Source of the DNA: Terriglobia bacterium
GTDB lineage: Bacteria; Acidobacteriota; Vicinamibacteria; Vicinamibacterales; CAVVIG01
Assembly: GCA_020073005.1 (NCBI GenBank)
Contig: JAIQFX010000050.1
Location: forward strand, 1-57,035
Reading direction: 5' to 3'
DNA length: 57,035 bases
The position numbers were made by a program, and so were the translations under genes. The stretch's first letter is position 1; the number at the start of each line of letters is the position of its first letter. Positions 33,186-43,400 of this stretch are shown in pieces. The notes under the pieces are model-generated. The model was given only the letters and a program-made list of their open reading frames with translations, made no database searches and had not been told where the DNA came from.

Positions 33186-33221
33186 GCGTAGTGTTGTAAC
33201 CGGCCGCGCCGGTAGAAGTCA

Positions 33222-33253
33222 AAGTGATAATTATTAACGAAGAATAATCACTT
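33222..33253. promoter_or_regulatory. Near-palindromic AT-rich LysR-type operator
   Basis: AAGTGAT (33222-33228) and ATCACTT (33247-33253) bracket an AT-rich centre; 12 of 14 positions in each arm pair. It lies midway between divergent leuA and the LysR gene and is strikingly AT-rich against its surroundings, so it probably overlaps both promoters. Confidence 0.65.
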
Positions 33254-33291
33254 GTTATACACTCCCTGGCGTCCGCCCCTGGAACCCGACC

Positions 33292-34176
33292 ATGGATTTG
33301 AGCGCGCTGAAGATCTTCCTGGCCGTCGCGCACGAGCGCAGCTTTTCGCGCGCCGCGGCGAAAGTGCACCGCACCCAGCCCGCCGTCAGCCAGGCGGTGC
33401 GCCGCCTCGAGGTGGAGCTGGGCGAGCAGCTGTTCGACCGCTCGTCCAAGACGGGCACACTGACCGAGGCCGGCCGCATGCTGCACAACTACGGGCAGCG
33501 GCTCGTGCGGCTCGCGGAAGAGACTGAATCGGCCGTCCGCGACCTGCGCGACCTCCGCCGCGGGCGCGTGCTGATTGGCGCCAACGAAGCCGCCGTGCAC
33601 ACGCTGCTGCCGGTGCTCGTCCGGTTCCGGCAGCGCTTTCCCGACATCTCCATCGACGTGCGGCGCGTCCCGGCGCGGCAGATTGCCGTCGAGGTCCAGC
33701 AGGGGAGCCTCGACTTCGGCGCGCTGACGTTTCATCCCGCGGAAGAGGGCCTGCTCGAAGTGCCGGTCGGCAGCGACGAGCTCGTCCTGCTGGTGCCGCC
33801 GTCGCACGCGCTCGCGAAGCGACGGCAGGTCGCGATGAGCGACATCGCGCACGAGTCCGTCGTCGCGCACAACGATCCGTCGCCCGCGCGCGAGCGGGTG
33901 CTGCGCCTGTTCGAAGAGCACCACATCCCTTTGAAGATGGTGATCTCGCTGCCGAGTCTGGACGGGATCAAGCGCGCCGTGGAATTGAAGCTCGGCGTCG
34001 CGCTGCTGCCGCGGCGCTGCGCGATCACTGAAATCGCGAGCGGACGGCTGGTCGGAATCCCGGTGGCGGGTGTGTCGCGGAAGCGGCAGGTCATGCTCGT
34101 CTGCCGGAAAGCACACCGATCCCACGCCGCCGACGCATTTCTTTCCGTCGCGCAGGAGAAGGTACCGGCGGGCTAG
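33292..34176 (+). CDS. LysR-family transcriptional regulator
   Basis: This 294-residue regulator has an N-terminal winged helix (about 1-60; SFSRAAAKVHRTQPAVSQAVRRLE is the recognition region) and a two-lobe effector domain (about 90-290). LysR proteins bind T-N11-A-type palindromes next to a divergent target. A matching AT-rich palindrome lies 39 bp upstream, between this gene and leuA. It is the likely controller of leuA, and perhaps of leuCD 3 kb away. The effector is unknown; an intermediate of leucine synthesis would be typical. Confidence 0.9.
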   Translation: MDLSALKIFLAVAHERSFSRAAAKVHRTQPAVSQAVRRLEVELGEQLFDRSSKTGTLTEAGRMLHNYGQRLVRLAEETESAVRDLRDLRRGRVLIGANEAAVHTLLPVLVRFRQRFPDISIDVRRVPARQIAVEVQQGSLDFGALTFHPAEEGLLEVPVGSDELVLLVPPSHALAKRRQVAMSDIAHESVVAHNDPSPARERVLRLFEEHHIPLKMVISLPSLDGIKRAVELKLGVALLPRRCAITEIASGRLVGIPVAGVSRKRQVMLVCRKAHRSHAADAFLSVAQEKVPAG

Positions 34177-34210
34177 TTAACAATCGGCACCGCCGGCGCG
34201 TCGTTCGAGC

Positions 34211-35350
34211 ATGACGCGCCACGCCTCCACACCATTCCTCATCGTCTGCATGGCCACCGCGAGCTTCCTCGCGGCGCCGGCCTCCACCGCCACTGATCCG
34301 GGTCCGTTCACCGTCCACGAATGGGGCACGTTCACGTCCATCGCGGGTCCGGACGGTGACGCCGTCGAGTGGCTGCCCCAGGCCGGACCGTCGGATCTTC
34401 CGTGCTTCGTGCAGCGCAGTCCGTTCAGCGTGAAGGGCAGTCTGTCGGGCACGGTGCGCATGGAAACGCCCGTGCTGTACTTCTACGCGACACGCGCGAC
34501 GACCGTAGACGTCAGCGTCCGGTTTCGAGACGGCCTGATCACCGAGTGGTTCCCGCCGGCCAGGGTCACGCCTGACGGTTTCCCGGTCCCGGTGCGCGGC
34601 GAGGGGGCGATCGGATGGCGGCACGTGCAGATCACGCCCGGCGCCGCGGAGGATTTTCCCACCGAGAGCGCCGCCAGCCATTACTACGCCGCCCGGCGAA
34701 CCAACGCCGTCCCGGTCCAGTCGGGTTCGAACAAGGAGAAATTCCTGTTCTATCGAGGCGTGGGCCGCATGGCGCTGCCCATCGCCGCGACCGTCGGCAG
34801 CGATGGACAGGTGGCCGTCAGGAATCGGGGTGGTCAGCGCGTTGGCGACGTCATCCTGTTCAAGAACGAGCGCGGGCGCATCGCCTACGACGTCCTGCGC
34901 GATCTGATCACGGTCGATCCGCCAGTCGCGGATCGTGAGCCGACGACCGAACTCGAGGCGATGCTCGAGGCCAACGGCCTCTACGCGGAAGAAGCTCGCG
35001 CGATGATCGACACATGGCGTGATTCGTGGTTCGAGGAAGGCACGCGGCTCCTCTACATCGTTCCGCGTCCGGCGATCGACGCCGTCCTGCCGCTCACGAT
35101 CAATCCGCCGCCGGCCGACATTGCTCGCGTGTTCGTCGGTCGGATGGAACTCGTGACGCCGGCGATCGTGAACGACATCCGAAATGCGCTTCTGGCCGAC
35201 GATCGCGCGACGCTCCAGCGGTACGGACGGTTCCTGGACGCGATGGGGCGCCGTGTCATCGCGGAGAGCGCGCCGGACGATCGCGAGCGGCTCGCGCAGT
35301 TGCTCCAACGATCGACCGTCACGGCCTATCCAGCGGCGGCCTGTCGCTGA
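34211..35350 (+). CDS. Conserved secreted protein with HEWGTF motif, unknown function
   Basis: This 379-residue protein has a signal peptide (about 8-27). The mature protein opens with FTVHEWGTFTSIAG (about 33-46), a motif I associate with a family of uncharacterised secreted proteins in Planctomycetota and Acidobacteriota. Further conserved-looking stretches are ETPVLYFYATR, KEKFLFYRGVGR and EGTRLLYIVPRPAID. No catalytic motif was recognised. It lies 34 bp after the LysR gene and may be co-transcribed, although its role there is unclear. Confidence 0.65.
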   Translation: MTRHASTPFLIVCMATASFLAAPASTATDPGPFTVHEWGTFTSIAGPDGDAVEWLPQAGPSDLPCFVQRSPFSVKGSLSGTVRMETPVLYFYATRATTVDVSVRFRDGLITEWFPPARVTPDGFPVPVRGEGAIGWRHVQITPGAAEDFPTESAASHYYAARRTNAVPVQSGSNKEKFLFYRGVGRMALPIAATVGSDGQVAVRNRGGQRVGDVILFKNERGRIAYDVLRDLITVDPPVADREPTTELEAMLEANGLYAEEARAMIDTWRDSWFEEGTRLLYIVPRPAIDAVLPLTINPPPADIARVFVGRMELVTPAIVNDIRNALLADDRATLQRYGRFLDAMGRRVIAESAPDDRERLAQLLQRSTVTAYPAAACR

Positions 35351-35374
35351 CGGATCGGCGGGAACGGCAGGAGA

Positions 35375-35986
35375 TCAGAAGCCGCGGACGTAGGGCAGCC
35401 GCGACGCGACGGCGCGGACTTCGTCGAACTTGTCCAGCAGCATCACGGTCGGATTCCACTGGCCGGACAGGAACGCGTCGCGTGCCGCTGGCGGGAGCGC
35501 GCCGGCGATGCGAAGCGGGCCTGCCGTGATCGCGCCTGACGCGACGTCAGCCGAGATCGTCAGCGTCGGGTCCGTTTCCACTGCGGCCTGAAGCCGCGCG
35601 ATGGATTCCGGATCGGCCGTGAAGCACGGCAGCCCCATCATCGTCGCGTTGCCCTGAAAGATTTCCGAGTACGACTCGCCGACGATGGCGCGGATCCCGA
35701 GGCGGGCGAGTCCCTGCGGCGCGTGCTCGCGCGAGGACCCGCATCCGAAGTTGGCGTTGACGACGAGGATCGACGCGCCCGCGTACTTGGTGTTGTTGAA
35801 CGGGTGACTCGGATCCGCGGCGCGGTCGTCTTCGAAGACGTGCCGCTCGAGCCCTTCGAACGAGACCGCCTTCAGGAAACGCGCCGGCATGATCCGATCG
35901 GTGTCGATGTCGGTGCCGCGCAGCGGAAGGCCGCGGCCCTCGACATGCCGGATCGCGGTGGCTGGTGGCTGGTGGCTGGTGGTCAT
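35375..35986 (-). CDS. leuD: 3-isopropylmalate dehydratase small subunit
   Basis: This 203-residue swivelling subunit of isopropylmalate isomerase works with LeuC to convert 2- to 3-isopropylmalate. The family core [15 protein letters not shown] (about 24-38), [15 protein letters not shown] and GNATMMGLP are present. The ATG at 35986 overlaps the leuC stop by 4 bp. Its first residues ([11 protein letters not shown]) are encoded by a GGTGGCT heptamer array and have no counterpart in typical LeuD, so the array seems to have been recruited as the N-terminus. Confidence 0.9.
   Translation of the reverse strand: MTTSHQPPATAIRHVEGRGLPLRGTDIDTDRIMPARFLKAVSFEGLERHVFEDDRAADPSHPFNNTKYAGASILVVNANFGCGSSREHAPQGLARLGIRAIVGESYSEIFQGNATMMGLPCFTADPESIARLQAAVETDPTLTISADVASGAITAGPLRIAGALPPAARDAFLSGQWNPTVMLLDKFDEVRAVASRLPYVRGF
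35957..35984. repeat. Period-7 array, GGTGGCT type, at the leuC/leuD junction
   Basis: Three perfect GGTGGCT units and one variant (GGTGGTC) cover the leuC stop and leuD start. They encode the LeuD N-terminus. Confidence 0.85.
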
Positions 35987-37371
35987 GCGGGCACCGTTTC
36001 GAGCATCGAGCGGACGTCGACGACCTCGCCGGCGATCGCGGCCGCGGCGACCATCGCCGGACTCATGAGCAGCGTGCGCCCGGTCGGGCTGCCCTGACGG
36101 CCCTTGAAGTTCCGGTTCGACGAGGACGCGCAGATCTGACGGCCTTCGAGCTTGTCGGGATTCATTGCGAGGCACATCGAGCAGCCGGCGCCGCGCCACT
36201 CGAATCCCGCCTGCGCGAAGATCTCGTGCAGGCCGCGCGCTTCCGCCGCCTTCCGCACCGACTGCGATCCGGGCACGACGAGCGCCTTGACGTGCGGCGC
36301 CACGTGATGGCCGCGCACGAGCCGCGCGGCCTCTTCGAGATCGGACAGACGGCCGTTGGTGCACGACCCGATGAAGGCGACGTCGATCTTCGTGCCGGCC
36401 ACGCGCGCGCCGGGCGTGAAGCCCATGAACGCGAAGGCCTCGTCCTTCGGATCGCCGGCGATGCGTTCGGTCACGCTGACGGACTGGCCCGGGTTGATGC
36501 CCCACGTCACCGTCGGCTCGATCGATCCGGCGTCGATCGTCACGCGATCGTCGTACGCGGCGTTGCGGTCGGACGCGAGCTGCCGCCACCACGCCGCCGC
36601 GCGTTCGAAGGCGTCGCCCTGCGGCGCGAACGGACGGCCGCGCAGGAACGCGATCGTGGTCTCGTCGGGATTGACGTAGCCGATGCGCGCGCCGCCCTCG
36701 ATCGACATGTTGCAGACGGTCATCCGCTGCTCGATCGTCATCCCGTCGATCGTGCTGCCGCCGTACTCGTACGCGTAGCCCACGCCGCCCTGGACGCCGA
36801 GCGTTCGGATGATCGTGAGGATCACGTCTTTCGCGTACACGCCCGGGTTCAGCGTGCCGTTGACGTCGATGCGGCGCACCTTCAAGGGATCGAGGGCGAG
36901 GCACTGCGAGGCGAGGACGTCGCGGACTTGTGAGGTGCCGATGCCGAATGCGAGCGCGCCGAGCGCGCCGTGCGTCGACGTGTGGCTGTCGCCGCACGCG
37001 ATCGTCATGCCGGGCTGCGTGAGTCCCAGTTCCGGCGCGATGACGTGGACGATGCCCTGGCGGCTGTCGTCGGGCGTCCACAACTGAATGCCGAATTCCT
37101 TGCAGCCGCGTTCGAGAACCGTCGTCATTTCCTCGGCCATCACGTCGAGGAACGGCCGCTTCTGCGAGCTGGTCGGCACGATGTGATCGACGGTCGCGAA
37201 GGTCCGCTCGGGGAACGGCACGCCCCAGCCGTGCTGCCGCAGCATGTCGAACGCCTGCGGGCTCGTCACTTCGTGGACGAGATGCAGGCCGACGAACAGC
37301 TGCGTCTGTCCGCTCGGCAGCGTTCGCACCGCGTGCGCGTTCCAGACCTTGTGAAAAAGTGTATCGGCCAT
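35983..37371 (-). CDS. leuC: 3-isopropylmalate dehydratase large subunit
   Basis: This 462-residue aconitase-family catalytic subunit carries a [4Fe-4S] cluster. The cluster cysteines are seen in GSCTNGR (about 337) and GCSMCLAMN (about 397 and 400). Substrate motifs include [13 protein letters not shown] and the C-terminal [11 protein letters not shown]. The start is set at the ATG at 37371 ([13 protein letters not shown]), which matches the family; eight further upstream codons are possible. It overlaps leuD by 4 bp. It is divergent from the metal-efflux operon across 66 bp. No leuB is in the window. Confidence 0.94.
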   Translation of the reverse strand: MADTLFHKVWNAHAVRTLPSGQTQLFVGLHLVHEVTSPQAFDMLRQHGWGVPFPERTFATVDHIVPTSSQKRPFLDVMAEEMTTVLERGCKEFGIQLWTPDDSRQGIVHVIAPELGLTQPGMTIACGDSHTSTHGALGALAFGIGTSQVRDVLASQCLALDPLKVRRIDVNGTLNPGVYAKDVILTIIRTLGVQGGVGYAYEYGGSTIDGMTIEQRMTVCNMSIEGGARIGYVNPDETTIAFLRGRPFAPQGDAFERAAAWWRQLASDRNAAYDDRVTIDAGSIEPTVTWGINPGQSVSVTERIAGDPKDEAFAFMGFTPGARVAGTKIDVAFIGSCTNGRLSDLEEAARLVRGHHVAPHVKALVVPGSQSVRKAAEARGLHEIFAQAGFEWRGAGCSMCLAMNPDKLEGRQICASSSNRNFKGRQGSPTGRTLLMSPAMVAAAAIAGEVVDVRSMLETVPA

Positions 37372-37437
37372 AAACCGTCCAGCTAGGATACACAAACTTG
37401 TTCATTCGGGCGTCGTAGGCATATCATCATTAGGCAA

Positions 37438-37737
37438 ATGCGCAGCCGCATCCGAACTCGGCGCCCGGGGGCGTTCGCTTTCGTCGGTGTGGCGATGTAC
37501 GCCTTCTTCCTGATCACGGCGCAGTTCGAGCACCATGATCTGCTCTGCGAGCTCAGGACGCCGCAGCATTGCACCTCCTGCACCTCGAGCGTCGTCGGCT
37601 CCGATCCCAACACGACCGCGATCGTCGGCGCCTGGCATCTCGCTGACGCCGGGCGCGTCGTCTCGATTCAATTCATCGCCGACGGCACGCTGCTTCCGGT
37701 CCGCACCACCGGCCGCTCTCCTCCCGCCCGCTCCTGA
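37438..37737 (+). CDS. Small membrane-anchored His/Cys-rich protein before the efflux operon
   Basis: This 99-residue protein has one hydrophobic segment (about 11-27) followed by a compact His/Cys cluster: FEHHDLLCELRTPQHCTSCTSS (about 30-51, with H31, H32, C36, H43, C44 and C47). I recall similar small proteins ahead of RND metal-efflux genes. The placement and the cluster suggest metal binding on the periplasmic face. It lies 188 bp before the outer-membrane factor gene; that gap shows no other clear feature. The name is descriptive only. Confidence 0.6.
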   Translation: MRSRIRTRRPGAFAFVGVAMYAFFLITAQFEHHDLLCELRTPQHCTSCTSSVVGSDPNTTAIVGAWHLADAGRVVSIQFIADGTLLPVRTTGRSPPARS

Positions 37738-37925
37738 ACCTCGACGTTGTCCGATCGTAGAACGGGCTCCGCGTGACGCACGGAGCGCCGGTGTCGTGCA
37801 TGGCGCATGCGCGTCCGCGCTTCGCACCCACGCCGTACGCAGTCATGAGGCAACGCCGACCGCAGAGAGTACGATCGGTGCGCGCGTTCGCCAGGATTCG
37901 GACGTTTTCAGTCAGGAAAGCGACT

Positions 37926-39224
37926 ATGCATGCGAAGTTCAAGGCCCCGGGATCGCGGCGCTCGTTGGCCGTCGGCGCGTTCGCTCTGTTGACATCCGTG
38001 GGCGTGGCGGTGCCGGCCGCGGCGCAGGCGGTGCCGCCGCGCGTCACGCTCGACCAGGCGATCGACCTGGCGCTGCAACACAATCATGCGCTGCAGGCGG
38101 CGCGCACGACGATCCCCCAGAGCCAGACCCTCGAGGTCACCGCAAATCTGCGGCCCAATCCAGTTCTCGTCGGCGACGCGCAATTCCTGCCCTTGTTCGA
38201 GCCGGGTAACTTTTCGAGCGACTACATCGACAACGCCGCGCAGTTCGACGTGGGCGTGGCGTACCTGTTCGAACGAGGCGAGAAACGGCCGCGCCGTCTG
38301 CAGGCGGCCAAAGATCAGACGGCGGTCACGGCCGCGCAGGTGGCCGACAACGAGCGCACGCTCACGTTCAACGTGGGCGCACAGTTCGTCGCGGCCCTGC
38401 TGGCGCAGGCCAACCTCGACCTTGCCGAGCGGAGCCTGGCGAGCTTCGAGCAGACCGTCAGCATCAGCGAGGCGAGCCACAACGCCGGCGCGATGAGCGA
38501 CGGCGACCTGCTGAAGATCAAGCTCCAGTTGCTGCAGTTTCAGATGGACGTGTCCTCGGCGAAGCTGGCGCGCGTGCAGGCGCTGGCGAGTCTGCGGCAA
38601 CTGCTCGGTTACGAGTCCGTGCCCGGCAACTACGAGGTCGCCGGCGATCTTCAGTATCAGCCCGTGACCATCAGCCAGGACGACCTCAAGGCGCTGGCGC
38701 TCCGGCAGCGGCCGGATCTGCGCGCCGCACTGCTGGGGGTGACTGCGGCGCAGAGCCAGCTGGCCCTGGCGCAGTCGAATGGCAAGAGGGACGTCACCGC
38801 GCAAATCAACTACACGCACGTGGCCGCGATGAGTACTGCATCGCTGTTCGGCAGCATCCAGATCCCGGTCTTCGACCGGAACCAGGGCGAGATCGCACGG
38901 ACGCGATTGGCCATCACGCAGTCTCAGGAGCTGTCGAACGAGCAATCGTCGATCGTGCTGACAGACGTGACGAACGCGTACGAGGCGCTCCACACCAACG
39001 ACGCGGTCGTCAGGCTCTATCAGTCCGGTTACCTGCAGCAGGCCCGCGATTCACGCGACATCAGTCAGTACGGTTACGAGCGTGGCGCCGCGACGCTGCT
39101 CGACTTTCTCGACGCCGAGCGGAGTTACCGCGCCACCGAGCTCGCGTACCGGCAATCGCTCGCGGGCTACATGATCGCGCTCGAGCAGCTGCGTCAGGCC
39201 GTCGGGACCAGGAGCTTGCCATGA
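37926..39224 (+). CDS. czcC: Outer-membrane efflux protein (CzcC/TolC family)
   Basis: This 432-residue TolC-like channel has a signal peptide (about 1-34, ending PAAAQA) and two outer-membrane-factor repeats with long helical stretches. RVTLDQAIDLALQHN opens the first repeat and GAATLLDFLDAERSYR is characteristic of the second. It forms the outer part of the tripartite efflux pump with the two following genes. The ATG at 37926 has AGGAAAG upstream; a longer frame from 37773 lacks a sensible N-terminus. It overlaps the next gene by 4 bp (ATGA). Confidence 0.88.
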   Translation: MHAKFKAPGSRRSLAVGAFALLTSVGVAVPAAAQAVPPRVTLDQAIDLALQHNHALQAARTTIPQSQTLEVTANLRPNPVLVGDAQFLPLFEPGNFSSDYIDNAAQFDVGVAYLFERGEKRPRRLQAAKDQTAVTAAQVADNERTLTFNVGAQFVAALLAQANLDLAERSLASFEQTVSISEASHNAGAMSDGDLLKIKLQLLQFQMDVSSAKLARVQALASLRQLLGYESVPGNYEVAGDLQYQPVTISQDDLKALALRQRPDLRAALLGVTAAQSQLALAQSNGKRDVTAQINYTHVAAMSTASLFGSIQIPVFDRNQGEIARTRLAITQSQELSNEQSSIVLTDVTNAYEALHTNDAVVRLYQSGYLQQARDSRDISQYGYERGAATLLDFLDAERSYRATELAYRQSLAGYMIALEQLRQAVGTRSLP

Positions 39225-40420
39225 ACATGCGAACAGGCGCTGCGCGCTCCGGGCGGCGCCCCGGCCGGGCGCGGTGGGTTGGATTGCCGTCGGCCGTGGC
39301 TGCCGCGCTGGCACTGGCCGCGTGCAGCACCGCGCCGCCGCCCGTATCGACGTCGACGGCGGCCGCCGCCGCGCCGAAGGCGACGCTGTTCAGCGTGCCG
39401 GCCGATCAGCTCGCGCATCTGAAGATCGAGCCTGTCCAGAAGGCGACCTTGGTGCGCACCACCGGCACCGTGGACTGGGACAACGACCACACGACGCAGG
39501 CCATCACGCAGGTCAGCGGCCCGATCGTGCGGATTGTCGTCGATGCCGGCACGAAAGTGAAGGCGGGCGATCCGTTGTTGTACGTGGTGAGCGCGGACGT
39601 CGCCAATGCGAGCTCGGTCTATCGCAAGGCGAAGAACCGGCTGGACCTCGCCCAGCGCGTTCTGACGCGGAACAAGGATCTGCTCGATCACAGGGCGCTC
39701 TCGCCGCGCGACTACGAAGCCAGCGAAGCGGACTTCAACGACGCGTCAACCGATTTCCAGACCGCGCTGCAGGCGCTGAAGGTGTTCGGTGTGACGCAGG
39801 ACGACATCGCCGATGCCGAGCGGCAGAACGTGGCGATTCGTCCCGAGCTCGCCATGCGGGCGCCGCTTGCCGGAACGGTCGTGCAGAAGCTCGTGCTGCC
39901 CGGCCAGTTCATCCAGGCAGGGGCGACGCCCGCGTTTGTCATCAGCAACACGTCGACGGTCTGGGTGCAGGGCCACGTGTACGACAAGGATCTGGTGTCG
40001 GTGCACGTCGGCGACAGAGTTGACGAGCGGAATTCGTCGTTCCCGGACGACTTTCACGGCGTGGTGTCGTACATCGGCGACATGCTCGATCCCGCGACGC
40101 GCACGACGCCGGTGCGCATCGTCACGCAGAACCCCGCCGGGCTGCTCAAGAAGGACCTGTTCGTCGACGTCGTGATTCACGACAGGAGATCGCGCGACGT
40201 GCTGGTGGTGCCGACGGCTGCCGTGCTCTATGACGAGCAGAACTTTCCGTTTGTCTACGTGCAGACCGAACCGGGCAAATTCGCTCAGCGCCTCGTGAAG
40301 ATCGGCGCCCAGCAGGGCGACGGCACCGAGGTGATCGACGGCCTCAAGACCGGCGAGCCGGTCGTCTCGCAGGGCAGCGTGTTCCTGCAGTTCGCCACTT
40401 CCTACCAGCCAACGCCATGA
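39221..40420 (+). CDS. czcB: RND efflux periplasmic adaptor lipoprotein (CzcB-like)
   Basis: This 399-residue membrane-fusion protein has a lipobox LALAACS with lipidated C35. A lipoyl/barrel-sandwich half-motif (PIVRIVVDAGTKVKAGDPLL) is followed by a helical hairpin (about 125-185), the second lipoyl half (MRAPLAGTVVQKLVLPGQFI) and a beta-barrel domain. It links the inner-membrane pump to the outer-membrane channel. Four-base overlaps with both neighbours show an operon. No His-rich metal-binding N-terminus is present, unlike in classical CzcB. Confidence 0.9.
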   Translation: MNMRTGAARSGRRPGRARWVGLPSAVAAALALAACSTAPPPVSTSTAAAAAPKATLFSVPADQLAHLKIEPVQKATLVRTTGTVDWDNDHTTQAITQVSGPIVRIVVDAGTKVKAGDPLLYVVSADVANASSVYRKAKNRLDLAQRVLTRNKDLLDHRALSPRDYEASEADFNDASTDFQTALQALKVFGVTQDDIADAERQNVAIRPELAMRAPLAGTVVQKLVLPGQFIQAGATPAFVISNTSTVWVQGHVYDKDLVSVHVGDRVDERNSSFPDDFHGVVSYIGDMLDPATRTTPVRIVTQNPAGLLKKDLFVDVVIHDRRSRDVLVVPTAAVLYDEQNFPFVYVQTEPGKFAQRLVKIGAQQGDGTEVIDGLKTGEPVVSQGSVFLQFATSYQPTP

Positions 40421-43400
40421 TCGACCGCATCGTCTCGTTCGCGCTCACGCAGCGATTCATCGTCGTCGTGGCGATGTTGTGCCTGGCGGTCTGGGGGATC
40501 GTGTCGTTCCAGAATCTGCCGATCGACGCGTACCCGGATCTGTCGCCGCCGCGCGTGCAGATCGTCACGCAGTGGCCGGGCCACGCGGCCGAAGAGGTCG
40601 AGCGTCTCATCACGATTCCGCTCGAGGTCGAGATGAACGGCATCCCGAAGCTGGATGCCCTGCGCTCGATTTCGCTGTACGGCCTGTCGTCGGTCACCAT
40701 GAATTTTCAGTACGACATCGACCCGTACTTCGCGCGCGAGCAGGCGTTCGAACGCATCGCCGACGCGCAGATGCCGTCCGGCGTCACGCCCGGAATGTCG
40801 CCGCTCTTCAGTCCGAGCGGGCTGATTTACCGGTACGTGCTCCAGAGTCCAGACCGGTCGGCGCGCGACCTCAAGATCCTCCAGGACTGGGTGCTCGAGC
40901 GCCGCTATCGCGCGATCCAGGGCGTGGCCGACGACTCGAGTCTTGGCGGCGAGACGATGCAGTACCAGGTGCAGATCGACCCGCGCCGGCTCATGTCGTA
41001 CGGCGTCACGGTGCCGCAGCTCGTCCAGCAGCTCGCCGGCAACAACGCCAACGCCGGCGGGGGCTTCTACTCGCAGGGCGGGCAGTTCTACTACGTGCGC
41101 GGTCTCGGCCTCGTCAAGTCGCTCGACGACATCGGCCATATCGTCGTCGCCGCGCACGCGGGGATCCCGGTGACGGTGAACGACGTCGGCACCGTCGCGA
41201 TCGGGTCGGCGCCGAGACTCGGCCAGTTCGGCTACATGCAGCAGAACGATGCGGTCGAGGGCGTCATCCTCATGCGCGTCGGAGAGCAGGCGCAGGTGAT
41301 CCTGAAGAAAGTGCAGGAAGTCACCGCGGCGCTGAACCGGAGCGTGCTGCCGCCCGACGTGAAGATCGTCCCGTACTACGACCGGACTCAGCTGATCGAA
41401 GAGACGACGAAGACCGTCGAGCGCAATCTCGTGCGCGGGATGCTGCTCGTCCTGGTCATCCTCGGGATTTTTCTGTTCAGCGTGCGCACGGCGCTCATCG
41501 TCGCGGTGACGATTCCCTTCGCGCTGCTGTTCTCGTTCATCTGTCTCGACTGGGCGCACATTCCCGCCAACCTGCTGTCGATCGGGGCCATCGACTTCGG
41601 AATGATCGTGGACGGCGCCGTCGTGATGGTGGAGAACATCTTCCGGGAGCTGGCCCATCGTCACGGTCACAAGTTCGACCCGATCGTCGTGATCCGATCG
41701 GCGGCCAAGGACGTGGAGCGGCCGATCTTCTACGCGATCGCGGTCATCATCGCGGGATACCTGCCGATCTACGTCCTGACCGGGCCCTCGGGCCGGTTGT
41801 TCCGTCCGATGGCCGACACGATGGCCTTCGCGCTCGTCGGAGCGCTCCTGTGCTCGCTGACGCTTTTGCCCGTGCTGTGCGCGGTCTTCCTGCGGAAGCA
41901 CGTGAAGGAGCCGCGCGTGCCGTTGTACGAGTACGTGCTGCGGGCCTACGATCGCCTGCTCGACATCAGCCTTCAGAACCGCGCGGCGACGCTCGTCGTC
42001 TGTCTCGTGATCTTCGCCGCCTCGCTGCTGCTCGTGCCGTTCATCGGCGCGGAATTCATGCCGCATCTCGACGAAGGGTCGTTGTGGGTGCGCGCGACGA
42101 TGCCGTACACGATTTCCTTCGATGAGGCGTCCAAGCTCGGTCCGCAGATGCGAGAGCTTCTCCTGGGGTTTCCCCAGGTGACGACGGTCGCCAACGAGCT
42201 GGGACGCCCCGATGATGGAACAGATCCCATCGGTTTCTTCAATGACGAGTACTTCGTCGGTCTCAAGCCGTATGACGATCCGGCCTGGCGCGGCCCGATT
42301 CAGACCAAGGCGCAGCTCATCGCCGCGATCCACGCGAAGCTCAAGGCGTTTCCCGGCATCATCTTCAACTACACGCAGCCTGCGGAGGATGCCGTGGACG
42401 AAGCCGAGACGGGTCTGAAGAGCTCGCTCGCGGTGAAGATCTTCGGGACCGATCTGGCAGCGCTCGAATCGAAGGGCGAAGACGTGCAGCGCGTGATTTC
42501 CACCGTGCCCGGCATCTCGCACGTGTCGCTGGTCCGCGAACTCGGGCAGCCGAGCCTGACCATCGAACCGGACCGCGCGAAGATCGCGCGCTACGGGCTG
42601 AACGTCGCCGACATCAACGCGCTGATCGAAACCGCGGTCGGCGGAGCGCCGGCGACGCAGGTCATCCAGGGCGAGCGTTCCTTCGATCTGGTGGTCCGGC
42701 TGCAGGAACCGTATCGCCAGAGCATGGACGCGATCAAGAACATCCTCATCGCGACGCCGGACAACCAGCACCTGCCGCTCAGCCAGTTCGCCGACATCAA
42801 GGTCAGCAAGGGCGCCTCGTTCATCTACCGCGAGTCCAACTCGCGATTCATCGGAATCCAGTTCAGCGTCGAGGGGCGCGATCTGGCCAGCGCGGTCGAG
42901 GACGCGAAGAAGAAAGTCGCGGCGGCGGTCCCACTCCCGTCTGGCTACACCTTCGATTGGGGAGGGGAGTACGAGGAATATCTCGCCGCCCGTTCGCAGA
43001 TGGCCGTGATCCTGCCGCTCACGGTCGTGCTCATCGTCCTGATTCTGTTCGCGCTCTACGGCAACCTGAAGTTCCCGCTGATCATCATGTTCAGCGTGCT
43101 CGTGACGGTACCGGTCGGCGGCCTGCTCGCGCTCAAGCTGACCGGCACGAACTTCAACGTGTCGTCCGGCTTCGGCTTCGTCGCGCTGATGGGCGTCGCG
43201 GTGCAGACCAGCGTCATCCTGTACTCGTTCATCAACAAGCTGCGGCTCGAGGGCATGGACATCAAGCACGCGACGCACGAGGCGTCGCTGCTGCGGCTCC
43301 GCCCGATCATGATGACGGCGCTCGTCGCGTGCATCGGCCTGCTGCCGGCGGCGATGTCCACGGGCATCGGCAGCGATTCGCAGAAGCCGTTCGCGATCGT

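Noticed and set aside
33186-33291. tRNA or leader peptide in the AT-rich leuA/LysR gap
   Set aside because: No cloverleaf and no leucine-rich short ORF; the palindrome explains the region better.
37773-37925. Longer N-terminus for the outer-membrane efflux protein
   Set aside because: The ATG at 37926 has a ribosome-binding site and gives a normal signal peptide; the extension does not.
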